From NCBI GenBank assembly GCA_005406025.1, contig BGZK01000872.1, positions 124,001 to 188,000 of the forward strand: a stretch of 64,000 bases of DNA, read 5' to 3'. This DNA is from Eumeta japonica (taxonomy: Eukaryota > Arthropoda > Insecta > Lepidoptera > Psychidae). The position numbers were made by a program, and so were the translations under genes. Under the pieces are notes generated by a model that was not told where the DNA came from, searched no databases, and saw nothing but the letters and a program-made list of their open reading frames with translations. How positions within the stretch are numbered: the stretch's first letter is position 1; the number at the start of each line of letters is the position of its first letter. Positions 1 through 12,360 of the stretch are shown in pieces.

Positions 1-1984
1 TAATCATCTGTCATTATTACATTCATTTGTCAACCTTATTTGCCAATAAGGTTTGCAAAAAGTTTCATTATCAAAATTTAAATACTTTTTTTGTATTTTA
101 AGGTTTCTAAGTGGCCAGTTGTAAAAACTTTAAGTGTCACCTAATCATATACTATGGAAATATAAATATAGGTCTTTGGACCAACCCCGACATCATTTCC
201 TTGTGACATTTCGGACGATGCCAACGATATCACAAATACATAAGTCAAAATCGAATCGGCTGATGTGGTTATTAAGATTGAGAAATAATGAGAAAATAGA
301 TTGAGAATTGTGGCAGAAACGAGACCTCATGAACAAAAGCTAGCCCTTAGTACTGTACTACCAAATACACTTATACAAGATTAAATATGTCCTACCACCA
401 TATGGGTTTTACTGTTGTGCATTTACGGAAACTTAGTCAAAACATTGAAAGCACTAGTTTACTAGTGTCAAAACATAACTAAGAACCTGCTATGATCTAT
501 CAAAAAACACTATTAAAAATGACGCAAAATCGGTTGCTTAATTTATTTTTAATGCTAACGTACCAAACATATAATATATGCAGCACCTTTCATCCATAGT
601 GGCTAATACCTACTACGTGTATTTTAAATTTAAAAGGAAAAAAACGAGTCATGCTCATGTATATTATCGTATACTTAATTCGTAAGATTATTTAACGAAA
701 TCACATTAAATTATATCTTTCTGTGCCTTGTCTAGGTTAAACATTTCAATGACCTGTTCTTTGATATTTACGTAAAAAACTAGACTATTCTACGTACGCC
801 AGTTTTTTACTGACGTTTTTGTTCAGCTATTGTATTTACTAAAGCTTAAGTAAATCAACAAAACCGCTAACAAACCACACAATCCGCGTGTAATCTTAAC
901 AACTCAAATAATTCTATACAGTAACTGTGTTAGTATTCGTAGCTGTTGTTTGCTAGTTATTGTTATGTTAACAAGGCAGTTAAGGTAAAACGAGCTGTGT
1001 AATTTTCGTAATCAGGCAAATAAAAGAAAATCAACAGATATCACAATAGCTAGATTGGTTTATTTTAGCTACATTCATAGCATAATGTCGTACGGTATTC
1101 TGGTTTAGGGGAAAACTACTGGCATAAAAACTAATGATTATTTATTTTATAAAAGATCGCAATTAGATTATTCATAAATTAATTTAACGGCTCGCTAAAA
1201 AACTTAACTTGTTCAACTCTGGAAGAAGCCTATATTTACACTTGCCAAATTCAGATTGTCAAGAGCAAATACATTTTTTATAAATGGCTGTATACATTTT
1301 TTACAAAAAAAAATCCCAAGAAAATAAACTAGAATTCAGTGTGATATGAAAAATAAGCTTGAGGGATTTTCCAGTCGCTACTTTTCCTTCTTGTATTTTC
1401 GAACTCGAAGTAACATAAGCCTTTTAGAGCCTCTTCCACAATCAATTTTGAATTGAAATTTACCAAAAAATCACTTTTAAAATAAAATTTGCGTTCTAAG
1501 TCCTCCTTTTAACGCTTGTTCGGGCTAAAACTCTTTAAAATGCAGGCATGGAACGGATTTTTTGTTAAAAAAGTGGTTTTTTGTTTAAAAGTCGGTTTAA
1601 AAGGAAATTGTGGAAAATTTAATAAAGTAAATCCATATTGAATTTTTTATTTTCTATTATCATGTTGGGTCTTCGACGTTCCTAAAATGTATTCCTTTTT
1701 AATTATAAACTATGTCCTTTTTAATCCGTCTGTATGTATCTACGCCTATCGCATTGCGAACGTAAACTAACAGTCGCTACATTGAGTTAATTCTTAGGTT
1801 CTTCGTTAAATTTGCAAATTGATTTTTTGCTTGTAAAATTCACATGAAATTATCAATGGTCTTTCACGCGATACATATATCCCTAGTACAGTTGAGAGGG
1901 TAATCGAGAACGGGATTGAAACGGGGAACGAATTATAGATCGGAGAAAGGGAATGATACATCCACCAGACGCGGGCGAGAGTTA
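1..1984. other. AT-rich non-coding stretch
   Basis: No reading frame of useful length on either strand, no tRNA-like sequence and no tandem array were seen. Homopolymer runs and AT-rich words dominate. I can assign nothing to it. Confidence 0.6.
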
Positions 1985-2200
1985 CTTTTTAATAAATAAA
2001 AGCCTCCCCAGAGCCTTATATTTATTGGGGATCCGTAGAACTTTTGATTCCCTTGACGACGCGGAGGCAATACCCACCACTCTATTTTAATTACGATCGG
2101 GCCGAAGTGTCTTCCGATAATTAAAACCGGCTACCGGGTCATACCCTTTTAATCACGACTGCGCTAGCGCGCCGGCTATCATGATTGAGTTTAAGTTTTA
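1985..2200. promoter_or_regulatory. GC-richer island, possible enhancer or conserved element
   Basis: This segment stands out from its AT-rich flanks by higher GC and by containing no repeat I recognise. It holds two homeodomain-type cores, TTTAATTA at 2086-2093 and TAATTA at 2118-2123, and a 10-bp palindrome GCGCTAGCGC at 2161-2170. Regulatory function is inference from composition and motif content; short homeodomain cores occur often by chance in AT-rich DNA. Confidence 0.25.
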
Positions 2201-5200
2201 GAATGATGTTGTATAATTTATTGAACTGTTTAAAGTTTTTAATGGTTGTCAGTAACCAATTGGAGATCTTTTATACAGCAATTGAGTCAGACGCGAGTGT
2301 CCATAAAATCGTGTAGATATATATAACTTTCAATTTGTAAACTGTAGAAAAAGTCAAAGAAATAGAGGGTAATTTGAAAAACTTGGGTGCAAGCAACCCC
2401 AAAAATTTTGAACTAATTTCGTTCGCGTTAAAAACCTATAGGTATTTTTAGTTTTTAACTTCTCAAGCTCACAATTGTCGATAATCCCTTTCAGAACCAT
2501 TATACATAAAATTTGTCAAATATATATTTTGCCAATATTCCGTGAAAAATATTTAATGAACAAAGCAACTTATATCAATGGGATAAAAAAATTTTTACAA
2601 GATGATTTTGGTCAAATTGACTGATTCAAATTTGGTTTACGGTATTAAACAAAGATCTTAAGCACAAAAAGAGATTACATTTCAAAAACTCAATCAGTCA
2701 GAATCCTCAACCAACTGGATAAACCTCAACGAATGAAAAACCATATTTTGAAAATCCTTTATTCACTAAATATCTTCAACAAATGATTTCGACCGGACTT
2801 ATACAGAATTCGACGCAGTTTCGCTAGGAATTGGGCCTATTAAATTTTAAAATCGATCCGTTGAATAGTTTAACGATTAATTAAATAAGAACAGAAATAT
2901 ATTTTAAAATTTCTCGAAATCTGCACAGTTAATTCATATGTAAATATCAAGAAATTTGAGTTCAATCAAGCCCTTTTGAACCCCATAAACCCGATCCCGA
3001 GGACCCGAAAATATCGCTCTTTGAAAATTTTCGCCAATTGGACAAAAACAATACCATCACGATTTTTCAAAAATTTTCTTATTTCTTAGTGAGAGTTTAT
3101 ATAACTAATAGACACAAAAATAAATATATTGTACTAAATAATAATTTATTTGACAGAAATTGTTAGCTTGTTTTAGTAATATAAAGCGATCTAAGTATCA
3201 TCGTATTATATTTTATAAAACATTATTTAACCCTGAAGCAAATATCTATTTATTGCTTTTTTAAAGCTTTCGTCGTACAGAAGGGTGGATTTAGAAGCAA
3301 TATCAATAAAAAAGTCGCTGTATCGCGTTTTGGTTCAAAAAGTATCAAATTTCAGTTAATGATCGTTTAACAGCGAATACCCATGTAGCATTGATTCATG
3401 TTTATTTTTATCGTTTTATCTTTACCTAAAGCGACGGTCGACTGAGATTTTATTGTTCCGTCTAAATTTCGAATAGAACAAGACTTCGTTCTATACTGAA
3501 CATCTTGATACGTACATTGCATAACAAAAGGTATCTATGGATTTTGATGTCGCTCATTGATTTTGATGTCGCCGTTCGGATCGCCCTATGAGCGTTTTCG
3601 TAGCGGCGTCGTAGCCTTCTACGCCTACGCGCTTGCTACGAAAAGTACGATGCCCTCCAAAGGTTGTTGAGGTAGCTAACATTAGACAATAACCGGTACA
3701 ATAACGTTGTGGTTCGTCGCACAGAAATGAAATAATTGGCTGTCACGTGTAAACTCGTGTATGGCTTGTTAAAATACAAATTCGCGTAACCTTTACGCGC
3801 GATCGAAGTATTTTTATTATTAACATTGTAACAGATGTTACTACTGAATCTAAAATCGAAAAGACGTGTTGGAGTTTAATAGCATAGATCGGGATCGGGA
3901 TGGTGATTGTAAGAGATTTTTCAATATAAAAAAAATTAAGGAATTAATCATATGCCATATGGGCAGAGCCGCGAACATAATCAATTATTAATCAAATAAT
4001 TATAATGAATATATTAGGAGTTAAAATATGAAGTAGCCGTTTTCGAATGCTGGCCACTTTTATTTTGATTTTTCCGGTTTAGTGACAATTCGAAATTCGA
4101 ATTGTAAAAGTAGTAATTGCGTAATCGGACTATGGATTGATTCTATTGGACGTTACTTCCGTCTTCAAAAAGATTCGTGACGCTCAAAGCGCCCCTAAAG
4201 AAGTTCCACTACAAAAATGTCTTTTTTCATTCGTAAATAACAAGTTTCTTGGGAAATGAACGAAGCTATGTATAACTAGCGAGTACGTCCTTTAATTTAA
4301 TTATATTAAAAAAGCACATTATGAATGCACCTAGTCTACAAATGTATAGTTCCACATAAGCGAAATCGAGGAAAAATAAAGAAAATAATTAATGACAATA
4401 ATTTTGTTTATCAACCTTGGGACTCCTGTTACACTTTATTGCTATACAAATCTCAATGTCTATGGCGCCTTATATACTCAGTATTGTCCCCACAGATATA
4501 TAGGCAATATCAGTTAAATATTCTCAAAATAGAACTGCCTATCTGCCTATCCTTAGAACTAAACTGGATGGGTATGAGTTAAACTGGCACAGTTAGCATT
4601 TCGGGAAGAAATTTTTAAACATGTTACGTAGATATTTATTTTTTGTATTAGATATATCGTCCATCATTTTTTTTTTAATTTACTTTCATAGCGCATAACC
4701 CTCTGCAGATTAGGGTATGACGGTTAGTTAAAATATAAAAATTAATAAGAGTGTTTATTCTTAAAATTTGCATGACATTATATGGATTAAAAATATTTTT
4801 ATCAAAAGTTGAAGTTACCAGTTGACGTCTGGAATGTAACATATGTTCAACGATGGATTATAGGCATGACGTCGTCCACATCTCAACTGCCACACGATCG
4901 ATCTAGCATGTACACCGCTCCTATCAGTACGGTTTCCAATTCGACAGCTATAACGTTAGTAACAAGGCTGTACGTATAATAAAATAGTACCGGGTGTGTC
5001 TCTACATTCGATGTATACATGAAAAATGGAGAGGGGACGATGAGAGAAAGGTGATATGTGATAAAACGACGATTTTTATTTTTTTTGCCTGTCTGTTTAC
5101 GCTCGTTTCTGAAGTTACTGAATGCATATTAATTAATGCGTTTTGACGGGTAGACAGAACTTAGCTCGGTGAAGAATATAGGCTTCATTTAATTTAAATC

Positions 5201-5749
5201 GCATATCACGATAAAAGTTCTCTTCGTTCAATAATATAGAGTGAAAAGTTACAAGAAAAATAAAAATTGCTAGCGTCAATAAGGACGCCACTATACGAAA
5301 GAAATACAACGATCATAAGGAACGAAAATCTACACTAGAGTTTCGATCACGACGCGTTCGACTTATTAAGAAATATATTAAGAAAAAATAAGGGAAAAGG
5401 GCGGAGGGCTGTGGACCGCTGAATGAGGGAGAGGGTTGAGTTGCAGTAAAAACTTTATCTGAATGATCGAGTACCACGCGAGCGAAACCGCAAGCGAGAA
5501 GCTAGTGATATGCATGTCTACTGTATCGCAATTTATTAAACCGTGAATATAATAAATACGTGCTCTTACTCGACATGATTCCGTCTACCCTTTGATTAAC
5601 CATGTACAAAGGGTATTTTATTACATTTACTAATATATTGTTTATATTTGTTATATCGAGCTAAATCTATCATTTTCGTTGCGGTGTGATATATCAAGTT
5701 TCATCTGATAGTTTGTTTTTCATCAAACACTCAAGCCAGAGATTTCTTC
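2201..5749. other. AT-rich non-coding stretch with one CGTAGC-rich patch
   Basis: Mostly featureless. At 3541-3580 a 19-bp unit beginning ATTTTGATGTCGC is present twice in tandem, and at 3590-3680 a GC-richer patch repeats short CGTAGC/CTACG words. About 2760-3070 and 24640-24900 share a style of sequence (TTCAAAAG, GGTGAAAAC-like words) that suggests old repeat debris, but I cannot bound it. No gene seen. Confidence 0.45.
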
Positions 5750-5925
5750 ATAACGAGGTGTACTCGCCGCCATGCGTGTAAACACCGCTCTTTGCCTTAA
5801 TGTGTTTCGTTTACACATAATTATGTAAAGCGTGTTGTGGTTTTATTACGAATACGACATCGGGTGCGTGTGCGCCGTCAACGGCTACACGAAAATAGAT
5901 TTATTAATTAACGCTGCCACAAATT
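5750..5925. promoter_or_regulatory. Island with paired forkhead-type sites
   Basis: GTGTAAAC at 5776-5783 and its exact reverse complement GTTTACAC at 5809-5816 form an inverted pair 25 bp apart. TGTAAACA is the known core recognised by forkhead factors. The segment is richer in CpG than its surroundings and ends with further CpG-rich sequence (5870-5890). Enhancer function is inference; no coding frame crosses it. Confidence 0.25.
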
Positions 5926-6204
5926 TAAAATCATAATACAAATGAGGTAGTAGTGCTTGGTTAAAATAGATCTGTTGTTCAAAATTCTTGTATTCATCGT
6001 TCACAACCTCCACTAACCACCTGCAAATGGTTACCGGCCGTATTTTGTTTCTTCGCTTGTTCAGCAGGTAGTTGAAATAGCATTTATTCTAGTTCTTTCT
6101 GGGTGATATAGAGGCTTCACCTCCAAACGATACATTATCACTTATGCAGTCTCCGAATCCCCTGCTCGATATTCCGGGTCGTCTAAGGCTACGCAAGGTT
6201 CCTT

Positions 6205-6246
6205 GGGCACACAGAGCCGTGGCAAGGGTCACGGCTCTGTGTGCCC
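6205..6246. other. Perfect 17-bp stem hairpin
   Basis: Arm 6205-6221 is the exact reverse complement of arm 6230-6246, with an 8-base loop at 6222-6229. The stem is GC-rich (contains CACAGAGCC) in an otherwise AT-rich area. Flanking bases can add a few more pairs after a small internal loop (GGTT around 6198 with AACC around 6250). It may be the terminal part of a mobile element or a hairpin transcript; the sequence alone does not decide. Confidence 0.6.
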
Positions 6247-6289
6247 ATAACCAAGGGCTTATGGACCACGTAGGTTTATTTTTGGGGAG

Positions 6290-8600
6290 ATAGAGTTTGG
6301 GGCTTTTTTAGATAGCCAAATAATAGTAATTTCGTCGACGAAAATGGAATGTAATTTCATGTGCAAGTTGAAAAACGGTGACGGAGCCTTGGACCCGTGC
6401 CCCGCGGCCGCTTATGGAAAAGACGGAAAACACAATATGAAAACATCATCAAAATTTAAATCAAATTTAGTGGATAATCTTAATTATTTATAATGTTTCT
6501 CGTAATTGTCGCATATGAAGTTGTTCATTCAACAAATGAACCCATCGGTTCTTTCATACCTACTGACTTGGTGACTACAAGTAATTAAAATGAATGTATT
6601 TAGGCAGTGATATATGATAAATTGGTATTTTTTATAGTTCTCCAATACATTTGTTTAATACTGTTATAATAAAAAAAATATTCATTAATACGATGGATCG
6701 ACTGCACCCACAGTCCTTTCATTCGGAAATCATAAATTTCTTAAATTTAGATTTTTTAAATAATTTTTGCTCATTTGAAGTCATATCTTGCTAAAACACA
6801 ACATCAGTAAGTATAATTTAACAAATACACATTAATTGTTTAATATTTTTTCGATTATAAATAAATATCTATATTATGACAATATTTAAAATGTAAATCA
6901 AATAAAGAACGTAAATATTGAGCGATTTTTATGAATTATTTAACATAAAGCGACAATTTCGACAATTTCGGATTGAAAATTGTTATGTTTGTCCGTCCAT
7001 TTGTCCAAAGATCTCCAAATCGGTCTAATTAATTTTTGACGGAGCCTCATGTATGGTCACATCCTTTACGTGATTATGTTGCACACAAATTGTTTTGTTT
7101 TATCTATTCCGTCATAAGCAAAAACTGTTTCAATAATTTTAACAAAACATTCATAATATCATAAATCTTATGTCTACTTCAGGTACTGAGCTGTAAAATA
7201 TTAGGCTATTTTATCCTTCGTCTCTCTTAAATCTATTCAAAACTCAAAAGCAAAATAAAAAAAAAAGCCTATTTAATCTCCATTTATTATTCACTACCAA
7301 TATTCTCAAATCACATGTACACAGCTACGGCTCATAGTTAAGCAATCCCCCAGTGATCAATTACAATTACCGATGAAATACTGAATTCTTTGACGCTGTA
7401 AGTTTTCAGAACACTTTCGTATATTTTTAATCATCTTATATCCTCTTACTAGCCTTTTCAGATGTTAGCTAAACGTATGGACAGGATATTTACGTAGTCA
7501 ACGTGGAAAACATGAATCGTAAAGATATATATTTTTTTTGACTATCTTTACTATCTGTACGTATTCTAAAATAGGAAGAAAGCCAAGTATGTATGTTTAA
7601 TATTTTTTGAAAAGTGATTAGTGTGTACTATATACATATTATAGACACTAAAACAGCGGCTATTAAATTTTTTGTGTTTATTCAGGCTAAGCGATCGATT
7701 TGATCAATTTTTTTTATGTTTTGATACCAGAAATCTACTCCTTAACTCAGGATACAACTTATCATGCCAAATTACCTAAAGGTAGACAAACAGCACATTC
7801 AAATTTTTCCCTCTCTTTAATTTTAAATTCCTACTGAATAGATTTAGGAACATTTATATCCACTTAGTTAGTTTTTTTGAACAGTGCTTAGTGTCATAAA
7901 ATAAAATGTGTTCAACTACCTATAACTTTTTTTATTTTTTTTAAACCAATAACGTTTATGAAAAGGAAGAAATCTCGCTGCATTATGACCGAAAGGGATG
8001 TCTGAACATGACGTCTACGATTTTTTAAGATTGATGAAAAGCAACGAAGAAATAGGGAACCGCTTTTATATCTTTTTAAAACGTCGTTTTGTTTCGTAAC
8101 CACCACGCGATCGAAGTCGCAGACAACAGCTAGTTCCTTAACAAAAACCATAATGGGATTACTTTGAGCCACTGTGATCATTTAGAAAAATCGTTTGTTG
8201 TCAATTTAGTTTCCATTCATAAGAGAGGTCGGTTTTGTAAAATTTTTAGATTCATTTTATAAATTATCTAATAGATCATTATTTTTGGCAAAGTTTCTTA
8301 ATTTTTGTCACCTATATATTGAACAAAACTGTGAATTTCAAATTTTGCAACGAATTTTTACAACAAAGGTATTGTAATAAATTTAAGTTATATTGTATAA
8401 AACTACTGATTCGTTATTTAATACAAAAATCAAAAAATAATAATAGTACTTTTTAACTGTGTACTGAACACAGAGGTAAGTTTGTTTTTTAATACATACT
8501 GTTCACGATATTTTATATTTGACACCTCCTTAAGTTTTATTGCATACTCCACTAAGAAATATTTCATTTTTTTTTCTATCTACGGCTTCCCTTGTTAAAG
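6290..8600. other. AT-rich non-coding stretch
   Basis: No supported gene. A short GC-richer patch at 6375-6420 follows the 6205 hairpin and may belong to the same element. At 6950-6980 a short word GACAATTTC is doubled. The frame at 7912-8181 on the minus strand has no recognisable domain and is treated as chance. Confidence 0.5.
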
Positions 8601-8614
8601 AAAAAGGAAGCAGA

Positions 8615-8946
8615 TAGGGTGCATTCCATCTCATCAGATAGGGTGTACTCCATCTCATCAAATAGGGTGTACTCCATCTCATCAGATAGGGTGTACTCCA
8701 TCTCATCAAATAGGGTGTACTCCATATCATCAGATAGGGTGTACTCCATCTCATCAAATAGGGTGTACTCCATCTCATCAGATAGGGTGTACTCCATCTC
8801 ATCAAATAGGGTGTACTCCATATCATCAGATAGGGTGTACTCCATCTCATCAAATAGGGTGTACTCCATATCATCAGATAGGGTGTACTCCATCTCATCA
8901 AATAGGGTGTACTCCATCTCATCAAATAGGGTGTACTCCATCTCAT
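8615..8946. repeat. 24-bp minisatellite, about 13.8 copies
   Basis: A 24-bp unit beginning TAGGGTGTACTCCAT is repeated head to tail; the first unit has two changes (GCATTCC for GTACTCC) and the last is cut short at 20 bp. Units end in CAGA or CAAA in strict alternation for the first twelve, which makes a 48-bp higher-order unit, and units 5, 9 and 11 carry ATATC instead of ATCTC. Because 24 is a multiple of three, three long frames stay open through it (two on minus, one on plus), giving 8-residue peptide repeats; none has a convincing ATG-led gene structure around it, so I treat the frames as a by-product. Confidence 0.95.
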
Positions 8947-9095
8947 GTATGTTGAGATCCGCACACACCTGAATTGGAATTGTTGAAACGAAGCTTCTTA
9001 TCCCAAGTTCCGGCGACAGAAAGCTAACTAGAAAAAACCGTACGTAGAACAAAAGCGTCAAACTCCGGTTTTCTCCTGCTATACTTACATCTTAG

Positions 9096-9134
9096 AGTGA
9101 AAGAGATAGAGAGAGAGAGAGAAAGAGAGAGAAA
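9096..9134. repeat. (GA)n microsatellite
   Basis: Interrupted GA dinucleotide tract of about 38 bp. No nearby gene is indicated. Confidence 0.85.
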
Positions 9135-9726
9135 TCCGTCCACTCGCACAGCGTTTTAACTCTGTCATATCGAAAATATAACAATAATAATCACAAGCAT
9201 TCCTTTTATATCATTGATACTTATGTTTATAAATCATCGTCAATTAAATGAAACTGAGTAAATCGTGTTTATCTATGAGTATAAAAAAATATGCACTTTA
9301 TTTTTTTTTTAAACAGCCTATAAAATTCATAATCACAATTTGTCAAAACGAGTAAGAAACTTCTTTTATACCAACTGTACCTTTTACTTTTTTTTATCTT
9401 TTCTCTAGCGTATTGCACTTTTATAGTCATCGTTCCGAACATGGCGGTCAGCGATCGAAAAATGAAAATTCGTATGCGAAGAAGAAGTCTTAAGTAGCGG
9501 GCAGAATCCACCGTTTTTCTCGGGTCCGTGGGCGCGCAAGACGACCTCACCACACACGTTTCCACTCTCTACGGAACCTGACAAACTACGACGTGAAAAA
9601 TGAAAAAATCAATGGTGACGATTAAAATAAATTGGAGAATCGTGAAAAAGAAACATTTAATTGCACTAGTAAAACCAGAACAATAAATACCACACTACGA
9701 GATAAGTATCTCCTTAGATATCTATA
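9135..9726. other. Non-coding stretch
   Basis: AT-rich with poly-T runs near 9300. The minus-strand frame at 9269-9565 covers a moderately GC-rich patch (9430-9560) but shows no recognisable domain. No supported gene. Confidence 0.45.
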
Positions 9727-9921
9727 TCTATACGTATATAATGAAAATAGGTTGTCTTTGTTCGCCAATCACGTAAAAACTACTAAACGTATAGACATGT
9801 GACCATTCGATGCGGGATGATTTGTAGATGGTTCTAGGCTACTCATTTTTCGAATTCCGTAAATCCTTCGCCATTTTAATTATAAATAAAAATTACCCAG
9901 CGAAGCGGGCGGGACAGCTAG
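9727..9921 (+). mobile_element. Short Helitron-like element
   Basis: The 5' end reads TCTATACGTATATAATG after an A, close to the TC-start typical of lepidopteran Helitron-derived elements. The 3' end at 9900-9921 has a small GC-rich stem region (CCCAGCGAAGCGGG) followed by CAGCTAG and then a T, as expected for insertion between A and T with a CTAG terminus. The inside contains TCACGTAAAAACTACT and ACCATTCGATGC words that recur at 19045-19125 and 20330-20400. It is about 195 bp long with no coding capacity, so a non-autonomous copy. The class assignment is from end structure only. Confidence 0.6.
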
Positions 9922-10169
9922 TACATTCTAAACTTACTCTCTGTGGAAGCTGTGTCTAAGATACAGCATCAGATCCAACGCACATTGCCAACTTTTAAGT
10001 CATACGGGAAGGTATGATGAAATTCCTCCAGAGTATCGACGGCATCGTGACCTTCAGCACACGTTTCTACGCTAGGACGTAAAAAGAATCAAACTACGCC
10101 GTCCTCAAAAGACGTTTATTACACCGATGCTCGCAGACGAAGCGCTTTCATCGCGCTACACGTGCGAAA
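9922..10169. other. Non-coding stretch
   Basis: No gene or repeat identified. It leads into the GC-rich island that follows. Confidence 0.4.
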
Positions 10170-10390
10170 AACCGTTGGTCGATAGCGAGATCGTAGCAAA
10201 CGTAGCAATTAACGTAGCGCGCCCGTAGCAGCGTAGCACGCGAATCGCCGATTAAAGACCGGCCGCGGAAATAGCTTTCGAGACGGAGTTTTAAGGGCCG
10301 ATCGCGCTGCGAGCGCTTTTAAATAGGTCACATTGCGGTGCTCTTCACCTTTGAACTTTCGTTAAATGCAAGTACTCGAGTTCATTGTTA
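10170..10390. promoter_or_regulatory. GC-rich island, possible conserved element
   Basis: Five CGTAGC/GTAGC words occur between 10188 and 10240, followed by a CpG-rich block (10250-10320). At 10325-10365 lie AGGTCA (nuclear-receptor half site) and CACCTTTGAACTTT, which contains a TCF/LEF-like CTTTGAA core. The contrast with AT-rich flanks suggests selection or a young insertion. Regulatory role is inference. Confidence 0.3.
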
Positions 10391-11447
10391 GCCACGACGA
10401 ATAAGTAAACACATGTTACCTAATGATTTTTTGCAGCAAAATGAATTTCTTAAAATTTCGAATATCAGTAAAATAATATTGAATATATATTTCAATAAAA
10501 AAAAATGGTAGGGTATATACAGAAAGAGGCCTGTCTTTAAATAGTAGTGGTACATATGATTTTTTTTTTTATAATCTTTGAAGCAAAATTCTCGAGATAA
10601 AAAACAACTAACCGGGTAAATTTCAGAATTCTGAAACAAATTTAAGTAATAAATAACGGACGAAATATTTTTCAAACTTAAACAAATGTGACTTTATGGT
10701 CAACAACAAATCAAGAATACAAACTAAAAGTAACTTGTATTAAATACAAATCCGTATATGCATCTTAGATATTTTAACAATGGGAATTTCAAAATTGCAT
10801 ATATTTACTTATTTAGTTTCATTAATTTACTGGTTTCAATAGACAGAGAATCGGAAAAAAAAAACAAAATTACAAACTATTATACCGAAGAAGACAATGT
10901 AACTTAATTCTCGTAGAATATATTAAAAACTTAAAAATGTGTGTATGCATTATCATGTTAAAATACAGCTCATATAACACGAACTGCTGCATAGCTCTCG
11001 ACCTGGCGTCCCGCCAAGGCCGGCGCGCGACCATCTATTTGAGCGGCAGCTGCGGTCGATCTGGCCGGGACGAAATAACTGGATACCCTGTATAGGCGAG
11101 CTATTTTAGCTACCTGCATGAATAACGCGAAAAATTAATTGCATAATTTTTTAGAGATGATGATGATGAAAACAGATTTAAATTATTAACATTGTTTGAA
11201 TTCAGGATAACCTACACTTTCAGTAAAATCTATAGGGTTTAGCATATTGTTGTCAAATTTATTACAAATTCATTTTATGACTTACTGACGATTTTAATTT
11301 TTTTTCTATCTGTCTGTATTTCCTTTTTGCATTAGAACAAGTAATCGCGCAAATAATAGATTATACATTACTTTGATACACCGTATATACATTCGACATA
11401 TTCGATAACCATAAAATAAATTTGGTTGCAATACTAATTTATTTCTG
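10391..11447. other. AT-rich non-coding stretch with a small GC island
   Basis: A CpG-rich island at 10985-11080 (includes GGCCGGCGCGCGACC) is the only standout. No coding frame or tRNA seen. Poly-A and poly-T runs are frequent. Confidence 0.45.
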
Positions 11448-11449
11448 CG

Positions 11450-11489
<40 letters not shown>

Positions 11490-11491
11490 TG
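11448..11491. repeat. Compound (CT)n(GT)n microsatellite
   Basis: About 22 bp of CT repeats pass directly into about 20 bp of GT repeats. A degenerate Helitron-like 3' end follows at 11500-11535 (CCTAGCGAAGCTGGCAG then GGTTAGT), so the tract may lie within an old element. Confidence 0.85.
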
Positions 11492-12149
11492 TTTGTGTTT
11501 TAATTTAAGCCTAGCGAAGCTGGCAGATAACGGTTAGTAAGTTTATAAATTATTAGTTAATCTCCACTAGAACTACATTATTGAGAGACGTATAAAATTA
11601 TTTGTTTATGTCTATTTGATCTTATGCATAAAATGGAAAAAAAAAACATTGTCATGATAGTCGCTACCAGGCGCCAACTTTATTTGACCATTCATACAGT
11701 CTGTCTAATTACACTTTTCTAAAGAAAGCTTTTATCTCATTTTCACTATAAAAACACGTTAAAAATCTTAAAAATCCGTGCACCAAGCAGTATTAGGTTC
11801 TACATTAACTTAATTTCATATCGTTTTGTATCGCTAGAACATGGCTTACTTTACATTGTTTTTATCGACAACCACACCTCACGGCGGTAAGGGTGTGACC
11901 AAATATTAGTTTGGTCTACTTGTGTTCAAACATAAGAATGTAATATACTACGTAGTACGTGACATGATCTCGTTCTACTTCTATAAATTTCAAGAATGCA
12001 GAATAATTCATACTTCAACCACTGCGAAGAATTCATTTGTTACTATCAATTTCGTCGTGTGAACATATCACATTAATTTTACAGTCTTTAATTCGGTAAC
12101 TGGGTAACATAGAATGAACAGAATAATAAATAAATAAAAAGAAAAAAGA

Positions 12150-12360
12150 AAAAAGCGACAGCGGCTAAGTGGTTATGAGCATCTCCTCTGATCATGAGCG
12201 AATCTACCATGTCAAATTAAACCGCTCACTTCAGGCGCATCACGTAAAATATTTAGATCACTCGTTCAGTTGATCTAAGTTGTCATCACATCGCTGATAA
12301 CGGTCGTCATCGGCCCTCAAACCGCACGGCACCGACGTGGGGGGCTTAAAATTCAAGAAC
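12150..12360 (+). mobile_element. SINE-like interspersed repeat, copy A
   Basis: Shares ordered words with 31270-31490, 39485-39625 and 49190-49410: a CAAATTAAAC(C/T)..CTC start, GTTGTCA, CGGTCGTCATCGGCC, and GTGGG.GGCTTAA. The first 50 bases here (GCGGCTAAGTGGTTATGAGC, then GAGCGAATCTACC) resemble tRNA-type A and B boxes, which suggests a tRNA-derived head; this part is diverged. No coding potential. Confidence 0.5.

Noticed and set aside
5942..5960. TGAGGTAGTAG word, the seed and start of let-7
   Set aside because: Similarity stops after about 12 bases and no complementary arm lies nearby, so it is not a let-7 hairpin.
8530..9061. Three overlapping frames (144, 161 and 126 codons) over the minisatellite
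   Set aside because: They exist because the 24-bp unit is a multiple of three. The longest opens at TTG and not ATG, and no flanking gene structure supports translation.
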